The notes under the pieces are model-generated. The model saw only the letters and a program-made list of their open reading frames with translations, did not search any database and was not told the origin of the DNA. This document shows positions 6,686 through 12,740 of a stretch of DNA of 12,740 nucleotides, piece by piece. The stretch is from CAZNYG01 sp964577205 (GTDB taxonomy: Bacteria; Elusimicrobiota; Endomicrobiia; Endomicrobiales; CAIRNS01): contig CAZNYG010000058.1 of the NCBI GenBank assembly GCA_964577205.1, forward strand, positions 1-12,740. The letters are read 5' to 3'. The translations under genes and the position numbers were made by a program. Each line of letters starts with the position of its first letter. Position 1 is the first letter of the stretch.

Positions 6686-7678
6686 TCAAGCCTTGCTTTT
6701 GGCAGTCTGCGTCAAAGTCTCACGGTAACAACGGTCATACGCACAGGCGGCGATACGGCCGATGAAACGTTTTGCCAGTTTGAAATTATTGATCTCGGAA
6801 GTAAGGACGCAGATGATGAAATCGCCTTTCTGCGTGAAGACTATGCCGCAGTCGCTTACGGTATCCCGCAGCAGCCCAGTCTTATGGGCGATAACGACAT
6901 CGTCGGGAAGCCACCGTGGAATGCGGTCGTTGACTTTCTGCCGTTTCAGCACGCCCATCATTTCGCCGCTTGCCTGATCGCTTACCAGCTCGCCGCGATA
7001 GATCTTTTCAAGGATGAAAGCCATGTCTTCCGGCGTCGTATAGTTTTCGATCCCCGCCGCGCGCCACTGCAGGTCCATGACGCCCCGGCGCAGGTCGGTG
7101 TTCCTGAGGCCGAATTCCACGAACTTCTGGTTAAGATAGGCGAATCCCAGATGATCGGTCAGCATGTTGGTGGCGGTGTTGTCGCTTTCGGTTATCATGC
7201 GCTCTATCAGGTCGCGGATGGTGAACCGTGACCCGGAACGGGCGAAATACAGATGGCTGCAGGAGCGGATCTTCTGGTGCCGCAGCAGCGTCAGCTTGTC
7301 ATCAAGGTTCAGGCGTCCCTCCTGCTGGGCCTGGTAGCAGGCCGCCATGATGGGCACCTTGACCAGGCTGGCGCTGGGGAACAACTTCGACGGCTGTATG
7401 CTTATCACCTGGCTCGTCTTGAGATCCTTGATGTAAATACCGGCTTCTCCGTGGAATTTTGAAGCCCGCCGTTCAAGTTCGATCATCAGCCTGTTGTAAC
7501 TGATCCAGCGGTTGATGTCGACGGCCACGGACTTCGCGATGTTCTGGTCCTCGCTGACTTCGAGCTGCCGGTTAAGCGTCGGGTAAACCGCCGCTATAGC
7601 GGTGAACGAAAGCGTCATGATGATCAGGAACCTCTTAAATGCGTGGATGCTTCCGGTGCCATTCTGCGCTTTGCTCAT
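6686..7678 (-). CDS. Membrane-anchored serine hydrolase, class A beta-lactamase fold
   Basis: A 330-residue protein with an N-terminal hydrophobic segment (residues ~17-32) that should anchor it with the enzyme outside the cytoplasm. The penicilloyl-serine hydrolase motifs are present: S-L-V-K at 104-107, SDN at 165-167, and KTG at 266-268; TTPEDMA at 214-220 marks the end of the omega loop. No ExxLN sequence is found where class A enzymes carry Glu166. The aligned stretch (~198-212) offers only D202 and E211, so efficient beta-lactam hydrolysis is doubtful. A peptidoglycan DD-peptidase-like role, or a weak or atypical beta-lactamase, are both open. The start codon lies inside gatA (44-base overlap). 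AGGACAGG-like purines precede it. The stop is 2 bases before gatB. Fold is firm; activity is inferred. Confidence 0.88.
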   Translation of the reverse strand: MSKAQNGTGSIHAFKRFLIIMTLSFTAIAAVYPTLNRQLEVSEDQNIAKSVAVDINRWISYNRLMIELERRASKFHGEAGIYIKDLKTSQVISIQPSKLFPSASLVKVPIMAACYQAQQEGRLNLDDKLTLLRHQKIRSCSHLYFARSGSRFTIRDLIERMITESDNTATNMLTDHLGFAYLNQKFVEFGLRNTDLRRGVMDLQWRAAGIENYTTPEDMAFILEKIYRGELVSDQASGEMMGVLKRQKVNDRIPRWLPDDVVIAHKTGLLRDTVSDCGIVFTQKGDFIICVLTSEINNFKLAKRFIGRIAACAYDRCYRETLTQTAKSKA

Positions 7679-9098
7679 AATGATAACCTGTCCTCAGTAC
7701 TGTTTCTTCGCCAAACGGGCGTCCCAGTATCTGCAGGCCTACAGGCAGACCCGCGGAAGTGAAACCGCAGGGAAGGGACATGCCCGGAAGGCCGGCAAGA
7801 TTGCATGATATGGTAAATATGTCCGAGAGGTACATCTGCAGCGGGTCCGCCGATTTTTCCCCGATCTTGAAGGCCGGGGTCGGCGCCGTGGGGGTCGCTA
7901 TGATGTCGACCTGCTCGAACGCCTTTTCAAAATCGCGGCGGATCAGCGTGCGGACTTTCTGCGCCTTGCCGTAATACGCCTCATAATAGCCGGCGGAGAG
8001 CGCGTACGTCCCCAGCATGATCCTGCGTTTTACTTCCGGGCCGAATCCCTGGCCGCGGGTCTTCTGGTATTCTTCAAGAAGGTTGCCGCATTCCGCCCGA
8101 AACCCGTACCTGACCCCGTCGTAACGGGCCAGGTTCGCCGACGCTTCAGACGGAGCGATGATGTAATAGACGGCTACCGCGTACTCGGTGTGCGGCAGGG
8201 ATATCTCAACGGTTTTAGCGCCGAGGGATTCCAGCGCCGCGACCGCCTTGCGGATGGCATCTTTGATCTCCGGATCTATGCCTTCGATAAAATATTCTTT
8301 CGGCAGGCCGATCCTGAGCCCTTTGATGTTTTTTTTCAGGAGCGCTGAATAATCCGGCACGGCCATGTCGGCACAGGTGGAATCCTGCCGGTCGTACCCG
8401 GAAATGATCCTGAGGAGAAGCGCGTTGTCCTCGACCGTGCGGCTGAAAGGCCCGATCTGGTCGAGAGACGAAGCGAAAGCTACCAGGCCGTAACGGCTTA
8501 CGCGCCCATACGTGGGTTTCATGCCCACGACACCGCAGCAGGCGGCCGGCTGGCGTATTGATCCGCCGGTGTCCGAACCGAGAGCGACGGGCGCCATGCC
8601 CGCGGCGACCGCGGCGGCGCTTCCGCCGGAAGAACCGCCCGGTATACAATCCGTGTTCCAGGGGTTGCGCGTGGCGCCCATGGCCGAATTCTCTGTGGAT
8701 GAACCCATGGCAAACTCGTCCAGGTTTGTCTTGCCGATGAAGACGGCGCCGGCGTCGCGCAGTCGTTCAATGACGAACGCGTTGTACGGCGCGCTGTAAT
8801 TACCGAGAATGCGCGACGAACAGGTCGTGCGCGCGCCCGTTATCATGAGGTTGTCTTTTATCGCCACAGGCACGCCGGCAAGAGGACCGGCGTCTTCGCC
8901 GCGAGCGATCCGATCATCGATGGCTTTCGCCCGGGCAAGAGCTTCTTTCTCCATGACCGTGATGAAAGCTTTCACCTGCGGATCGACGGAAGCGATACGT
9001 CCGAGGAACGCGCGGGCCGCCTCCGTGCTGGAGATCTCGCGTTTTTTAATCTTTGCGGCAAGTTCGGTCGCGGAAAGGAATATAATCGGGTTGTCCAT
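7635..9098 (-). CDS. gatA: Asp-tRNA(Asn)/Glu-tRNA(Gln) amidotransferase subunit A
   Basis: The glutaminase subunit of GatCAB: it releases ammonia from glutamine and channels it to GatB. About 487 residues, normal length, of the amidase-signature family. The Ser-cisSer-Lys triad is complete: K81 in PVAIKDNL, S156 in PGGSSGGSAAAVAAG, and nucleophile S180 in GSDTGGSIRQPA. The spacing is typical of known GatA proteins. I chose the ATG at 9098, which overlaps the corA stop by one base (TAATG), a usual sign of translational coupling. A GTG at 9107 would add three residues (MVL) and cannot be excluded, because neither start has a strong Shine-Dalgarno sequence. The 3' end overlaps the serine hydrolase gene by 44 bases. 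Confidence 0.98.
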   Translation of the reverse strand: MDNPIIFLSATELAAKIKKREISSTEAARAFLGRIASVDPQVKAFITVMEKEALARAKAIDDRIARGEDAGPLAGVPVAIKDNLMITGARTTCSSRILGNYSAPYNAFVIERLRDAGAVFIGKTNLDEFAMGSSTENSAMGATRNPWNTDCIPGGSSGGSAAAVAAGMAPVALGSDTGGSIRQPAACCGVVGMKPTYGRVSRYGLVAFASSLDQIGPFSRTVEDNALLLRIISGYDRQDSTCADMAVPDYSALLKKNIKGLRIGLPKEYFIEGIDPEIKDAIRKAVAALESLGAKTVEISLPHTEYAVAVYYIIAPSEASANLARYDGVRYGFRAECGNLLEEYQKTRGQGFGPEVKRRIMLGTYALSAGYYEAYYGKAQKVRTLIRRDFEKAFEQVDIIATPTAPTPAFKIGEKSADPLQMYLSDIFTISCNLAGLPGMSLPCGFTSAGLPVGLQILGRPFGEETVLRTGYHYEQSAEWHRKHPRI

Positions 9099-10090
9099 TA
9101 AAACCACTTTTTCTTTTTAATGTAGATATACACGGCCAACGTGCTGGCCGCCATGACGAACATTGCGAAGTACCAGACGTTGTCGATACCGAACAGCCGG
9201 TGTTCCGGGAAGTTGACGTTCATCCCGTAGTAACTGACGATCAGCACCGCCGGCAGGAGCACCGTGGCGATGATGGTGAGGAACTTCATCACCTCGTTCA
9301 GCTTCAGAGTGACGCCGGACACGTAGATCTCGAGGATGCTGCCCATCATCTGGTTGTGCGACGAAATGGACTGGTTGATCCGGTCCAGCTGGAAAAAGAT
9401 GTCCCTGAAATAAACCGCGCTCTTGCGCGCGATGATGCCCGTCGATTCCCGGGTAAAAAAATTGTACACGCCGACCTGCGGCTCGGTGACCTTGCGCAGG
9501 TTGAGAAGGATCTTTTTGAGCCACAGTATCTCGGACATCAGTTCGGCGGTGGGTTCCGTGATGACCCGGTCCTCGATGTCGTCGATCCTGTCGCCGATCT
9601 TGTCAAGCGCCTGCTCGAAGTTCCCCACCACTTTCTGCAGAATATGATAGAGGAGCGCTTCCATCGACTTCAGCTCGATCTGCGGCATCAGCCGCGCTCT
9701 TTCGAACAGGGCTTCAATGAACATGAGATCGCCGGTATGCACCGTGACGACGTAGTCCCGGCTGATGAAAAGGTCCAGCTCGTAAATGCTCTCTTCGAAA
9801 TCGGAGAGGTCTTTCGCCTTGAGCCGGATTCCGTGCACGGCGGCGAATATGTAATTTTCGAACTCTTCCACCTTGGGATGGTATTGAGGGAAGAGGCAGT
9901 CTTCAATGGAAAGATCGTGGAACTTGAACGTCTCGGACAACAGCGCGATCTCTTCCCCAGAGAAGCCGTTGGCGTCGATCGTTATGTCGAGCCACATGAG
10001 CCGGGGTTTGGCGGCCATGATCTCCGGGATCTTCTCGATATCCCGTTCCGTCGTTGCCGTGCCGTTGGTGGCGTAGATCGCGCGGATCAT
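9098..10090 (-). CDS. corA: CorA-family magnesium/cobalt transporter
   Basis: A homopentameric divalent-cation channel of the inner membrane. 330 residues: a large cytoplasmic N-terminal domain (1-~265), including the long acidic helix around 155-260, then two C-terminal spans (~270-289 and ~305-325). The YGMN signature (GMN at 289-291) ends the first span, followed by the short NFPEHR loop, and the protein ends in a basic KKKKWF tail. All of this fits CorA with usual length and topology. It sits between gatC (5-base gap upstream) and gatA (1-base TAATG overlap), so it is co-transcribed and probably translationally coupled with the amidotransferase genes. GatB needs Mg2+, but any functional link is speculation. 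Ion preference (Mg2+ or Co2+/Ni2+) cannot be read from the sequence. Confidence 0.95.
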   Translation of the reverse strand: MIRAIYATNGTATTERDIEKIPEIMAAKPRLMWLDITIDANGFSGEEIALLSETFKFHDLSIEDCLFPQYHPKVEEFENYIFAAVHGIRLKAKDLSDFEESIYELDLFISRDYVVTVHTGDLMFIEALFERARLMPQIELKSMEALLYHILQKVVGNFEQALDKIGDRIDDIEDRVITEPTAELMSEILWLKKILLNLRKVTEPQVGVYNFFTRESTGIIARKSAVYFRDIFFQLDRINQSISSHNQMMGSILEIYVSGVTLKLNEVMKFLTIIATVLLPAVLIVSYYGMNVNFPEHRLFGIDNVWYFAMFVMAASTLAVYIYIKKKKWF

Positions 10091-10095
10091 GGTTA

Positions 10096-10389
10096 TTACT
10101 CGATCACTTTTTTTACTTTAAAGAAGTCCCCTTCCCGTTCCGGAGCGTTGGCAAGGAGCGCTTCACGCACTTCGGACGGGCAGGGTTTCATCTCATCGTC
10201 CCGCCACACGTTCTTTAAGGAAAGCACATGGCTTGTGGGAGGAATATCCTTCGTATCCAGCCGGTTCAGTTGGCCTATGTATTCGAGGATCGATCCAAGC
10301 TGCCCGGTAAAGCGGTCCTTCTCCTCTTCGGAGAGTTCCAGCCGGGCGAGTTTGGCAACGTAATCAACTTCTTTTCTGGTGATTTTCAT
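10096..10389 (-). CDS. gatC: Asp-tRNA(Asn)/Glu-tRNA(Gln) amidotransferase subunit C
   Basis: The small subunit that wraps around and stabilises the GatA-GatB pair. 97 residues, typical length. The N-terminal helix pattern EVDYVAKLARLELSEEE (7-23) is the GatC hallmark. FTGQLGSILEYIGQLN follows at 27-42, then D..D.PPTSHVLSL.NV.RDDE in the middle and a C-terminal NAPEREGDFFKVKKVIE. It is the first gene of the minus-strand string, about 90 bases downstream of the best promoter candidate, and ends 5 bases before corA. No strong Shine-Dalgarno sequence precedes the ATG; the region before it is A-rich (AGAAAAATA). Confidence 0.97.
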   Translation of the reverse strand: MKITRKEVDYVAKLARLELSEEEKDRFTGQLGSILEYIGQLNRLDTKDIPPTSHVLSLKNVWRDDEMKPCPSEVREALLANAPEREGDFFKVKKVIE

Positions 10390-10442
10390 TATTTTTCTGC
10401 TGTTCGTTTTGGCCTTTGCCTCTGCCGACTGCTCAGCTGTCG

Positions 10443-10477
10443 CGTTAATCCTGTGTCCCGCCTGCTCTTATATCCAG
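10443..10477 (-). repeat. Degenerate heptamer-repeat fragment in the gatC leader
   Basis: Read on the minus strand, 10461-10443 matches 1053-1071 of the plus strand at 17 of 19 positions, including the shared CACAGGATTAACG. A CTGGATA unit (10477-10471) precedes it, as in the block at 988-1132, though not in the same 7-base register. It lies in the untranslated leader just downstream of the predicted transcription start. It looks like a decayed member of the same repeat family. Confidence 0.55.
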
Positions 10478-10485
10478 TCTTTCTA

Positions 10486-10514
10486 ATTATACCAGACTCA
10501 CCCTGATATTTCCA
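10486..10514 (-). promoter_or_regulatory. Main candidate promoter of the gatC operon (extended -10)
   Basis: On the minus strand, TGGAAA (10514-10509, 4 of 6 to TTGACA) is followed after exactly 17 bases by a perfect TATAAT (10491-10486). TG lies one base upstream of the -10, the extended -10 motif. The expected start of transcription is near 10479, which gives a leader of about 90 bases before gatC. Confidence 0.62.
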
Positions 10515-10527
10515 TGCTTTTTTTCTA

Positions 10528-10556
10528 TTTGTATTGGAAAGTCATTGTATCGTCAA
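10528..10556 (-). promoter_or_regulatory. Second candidate promoter upstream of gatC
   Basis: On the minus strand, TTGACG (10556-10551, 5 of 6) is followed after 17 bases by TACAAA (10533-10528, 4 of 6). It stands in tandem about 42 bases upstream of the better candidate, in an A/T-rich stretch. The remainder of the 213-base gap (10390-10602) shows no terminator after the helicase gene, so read-through from it into gatC is possible. Confidence 0.4.
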
Positions 10557-10602
10557 TGGTTTCTAAATTTTTTTAAGAGATTTCTACCAATCTTACCGGT
10601 TT

Positions 10603-12740
10603 TCAGGGAATTGCCGTAAGATTGGCGTATTTGACCATAAGTTTTTTCCACTGGCCTGAATCAAAGAGTATGACCAGCTTCAAGTCATCGCCCGACCCGC
10701 TTTTTTCGATCACCTGGCCTTCGCCGAACTGTCCATGGCTGACCCGCGTACCTATCGGGAAAGGCCCCTGGTCAACCGGTTTGGATGCAGGATGATTGGA
10801 AGCGGCATCTTCACTCCCAAACTCCGCGTCGAACTCAACTATCCCCCGCGGGCGGCGTCCGAAAGAGCTCTCCCTGCGGGGCATGGCCTGTGTCACCAAT
10901 CCCGCTTCTTCGATAAAACGCGACGGAAGGCAATAGCCGGTCTTGCCGAACACCGTGCGCTGCGCCGCCCAGCTGAGATAAAGCCGTTCCTTTGCCCGCG
11001 TCATGCCCACATACATGAGCCGGCGCTCTTCTTCAAGGTCGTCGGGATCAAAACCGGATTCGCCGATGGGGAAGAGCCCTTCCTCCAGCCCGACGAGAAA
11101 AACCACTTTGAACTCCAGCCCTTTCGCCAGGTGCAGCGTCATCAGGGTTGCCCGGTCCGCGCCCTCGTCCCAGTCATCCATGTCGTTGACCAGGGAGATC
11201 TGCGTGAGGTACCCGGACAGCGAATGGTCCGGCGAACGGCGTTCGTATTCGTCGATCGCGGAGATCAATTCATATAAGTTCTCGATACGGCTTTTCGCTT
11301 CGGGCGTATCTTCCGCCTCAAGTTCCTTCACGTATCCGGTGCGGTCCAATACCTTGACTGCGATCTCCTTGACGGACATCGTGTCTTTGCCGGACCGCAG
11401 GTCCAGGATCAGGGACCGGAACTCCTCCAGCGATCTCCGCGCGCCGCGGGTCAGCTGCATCTCTGCGGCGTGGGGCAGCGCGTCCCAGAGGGATATCGCG
11501 TGGTCCGAAGCATATTTGTCCAGCGTTTCCACCGTCGTTTTCCCGATTCCCCGGCGGGGCACGTTAATAACGCGTTTCAAACTGACCGTATCGTGCGGAT
11601 TGTGTGTCATCCTGAGGTAGGCCAGGATGTCCTTGACCTCGGCCCGTTCATAGAACCGCACCGTGCCGATAACGGCATAGGGGATGCCCGATCGACGGAA
11701 TGCGTCTTCCAGGACACGCGATTGCGCGTTGGTACGGTAGAAAACCGCGCAATCGGAAAGCCGGCAGCCGAACCGGCGGCGAACGTCCTCTATTTCGTCG
11801 GCTACGCGCTGGGCTTCTTCGTTCTCGTTCATGCTTTCGAGCAGGGAGATCGGTTCGCCTTGCGGATTATCCGTCCAGAGCTTTTTCTCGACACGCTTTA
11901 CGTTGTTCTTCACCACCTGCCAGGCGCACGAAAGGATCGTGGGCGTGGAACGGTAGTTCTGTTCCAGCTTTATCGTGCGGCAGCCCGGATAATCGCGTTC
12001 GAACTCAAGAATATTCCTGATGTCGGCGCCGCGCCACGAATAAACAGACTGGTCGTCGTCACCGACGACGCAGAGGTTGCGGTGTTTGCCGGAAAGATAC
12101 CTGGTCAGCATATACTGGGCATGGTTGGTGTCCTGATATTCGTCGACAAGAACGTAACGGAACCGTTCCTGGTATTTTGCGCGGATAGCTTCGTTGTCGC
12201 GCAGCGCCATCACAGCGCGCAGAATAAGGTCGCCGAAATCCAGCGCGCCCGCCTTGTCCAGCTTTTTCTGATACAGCTGATAAACGGTTGCCGCGGTCTG
12301 GCGGAATGAGTCGTTTGAAGCCAGCGCGTGGATAGCGTAGGAGTCCGCGTCGAGCAGCTCGTCCTTGGCGCGGCTGATGACGTCCACGAGACGGTTCGGC
12401 TTGTATTTCTTATCGTCGAGACTGAGTTCCTTCAGGCATTCCCGTATCACGTGCTTCTGATCGCCGGCGTCGTAAATAAGGTAGTCGGGAGAAAGCCCTG
12501 TCGCGCGCGCCTCGACCCTCAGGAACAGAGCGCAGAACGAATGGAACGTCGATACGGTGACGCTCCGCCCTTTGCCCGGCACGAGTTCATCCACGCGCCT
12601 GCGCATTTCTTCGGCGGCCTTATTGGTGAACGTGACAGCCAGAATGCTGAACGGCGAGACGCCATTCATCAGAAGATAGGCGATACGGCAGGTGATGACG
12701 CGCGTCTTCCCCGTGCCCGCTCCGGCAAAAATAATGAGCG
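10603..12740 (-). CDS. pcrA: PcrA/UvrD-type superfamily 1 DNA helicase, lacks N-terminal tip
   Basis: An ATP-dependent 3'-5' DNA helicase used in nucleotide excision repair, removal of recombinase from DNA, and transcription-linked repair. The frame stays open past the ATG at 12669 to the window edge, and the extra codons encode the Walker A motif AGAGTGKTR, so the gene is truncated only by the window (probably ~20 residues missing). About 711 residues are visible. Motifs in order: Ia TFTNKAAEEMRRR, II DEYQDTN (visible residues ~199-205), III VVGDDDQSVYSWRGAD, IV LEQNYRST, V TLHLAKGLEFKVVFL, and VI EERRLMYVGMTRAKERLYLS. The last ~50 residues (GTRVSHGQFGEGQVIEKSG to KYANLTAI) form the Tudor-like tail that contacts RNA polymerase in PcrA/UvrD. 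RecB-type or Rep-type relatives usually lack this tail, hence PcrA/UvrD; the symbol pcrA versus uvrD is a matter of lineage. Confidence 0.95.
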   Translation of the reverse strand, partial: LIIFAGAGTGKTRVITCRIAYLLMNGVSPFSILAVTFTNKAAEEMRRRVDELVPGKGRSVTVSTFHSFCALFLRVEARATGLSPDYLIYDAGDQKHVIRECLKELSLDDKKYKPNRLVDVISRAKDELLDADSYAIHALASNDSFRQTAATVYQLYQKKLDKAGALDFGDLILRAVMALRDNEAIRAKYQERFRYVLVDEYQDTNHAQYMLTRYLSGKHRNLCVVGDDDQSVYSWRGADIRNILEFERDYPGCRTIKLEQNYRSTPTILSCAWQVVKNNVKRVEKKLWTDNPQGEPISLLESMNENEEAQRVADEIEDVRRRFGCRLSDCAVFYRTNAQSRVLEDAFRRSGIPYAVIGTVRFYERAEVKDILAYLRMTHNPHDTVSLKRVINVPRRGIGKTTVETLDKYASDHAISLWDALPHAAEMQLTRGARRSLEEFRSLILDLRSGKDTMSVKEIAVKVLDRTGYVKELEAEDTPEAKSRIENLYELISAIDEYERRSPDHSLSGYLTQISLVNDMDDWDEGADRATLMTLHLAKGLEFKVVFLVGLEEGLFPIGESGFDPDDLEEERRLMYVGMTRAKERLYLSWAAQRTVFGKTGYCLPSRFIEEAGLVTQAMPRRESSFGRRPRGIVEFDAEFGSEDAASNHPASKPVDQGPFPIGTRVSHGQFGEGQVIEKSGSGDDLKLVILFDSGQWKKLMVKYANLTAIP

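Noticed and set aside
6684..6689. TTG at 6689 as the gatB start
   Set aside because: AAGG is only one base from this TTG, while it stands 7 bases before the ATG at 6683, which also fits the usual GatB N-terminus.
9200..10363. A 387-codon open frame on the plus strand antisense to corA and gatC
   Set aside because: It mirrors two well-identified genes, has a skewed His/Asp/Arg-rich composition typical of antisense frames in GC-rich DNA, and shows no recognisable motif.
10571..10602. Hairpin AGATT-GGTAGA-AATCT after the helicase stop as a terminator
   Set aside because: The stem is only 5 A/T-rich pairs, and on the transcribed strand it is followed mainly by A residues rather than U.
11470..12309. 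A 279-codon open frame on the plus strand antisense to the helicase
   Set aside because: It lies wholly inside the helicase gene, whose motifs are all intact; no domain is recognisable in the antisense product.

Overview
This window comes from the chromosome of a bacterium with GC in the mid-50s by eye. It is densely packed, with short gaps and several stop/start overlaps. Indirect aminoacylation (GatCAB), a PcrA-type helicase, a MacB-type permease and the intergenic repeats fit a free-living, probably Gram-negative, possibly uncultivated lineage. No marker in the window fixes the phylum, so any placement (for example near Omnitrophota or other candidate phyla) is only a guess. The content is mainly housekeeping. 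I do not see a defence system, integrase, IS element, CRISPR array, tRNA or rRNA.

Left part, plus strand (1-3954): the 3' end of a MacB/FtsX-type ABC permease; a 140-base block of 7-base-period repeats with long inverted arms; an MFS exporter whose 3' end overlaps a membrane-anchored calcineurin-like phosphoesterase by 8 bases; and a small orphan coiled-coil protein. The last of these has its own candidate promoter and a clear bidirectional terminator (3965-4010).

Right part, minus strand (12740 down to 4022): a PcrA/UvrD helicase truncated by the window edge, then a 213-base gap with two candidate sigma70-type promoters, then a tight gene string gatC-corA-gatA-serine hydrolase-gatB. A REP-like palindrome pair follows, then an Ldh2-family malate/lactate dehydrogenase that runs into the shared terminator. 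gatC, gatA and gatB together encode the Glu-tRNA(Gln)/Asp-tRNA(Asn) amidotransferase. Their order is the usual C-A-B, but corA and a penicillin-binding-fold hydrolase are interleaved with near-zero spacing.

No gene-free stretch exceeds about 215 bases. The most notable items are the heptamer repeat family (an inverted block at 988-1132 plus a degenerate relative in the gatC leader), the REP-like element, the interleaved gat operon, the serine hydrolase without a recognisable class A deacylation Glu, and the orphan coiled-coil gene. The repeats and the orphan gene are the best candidates for something undescribed. None of them amounts to a new system on this evidence.
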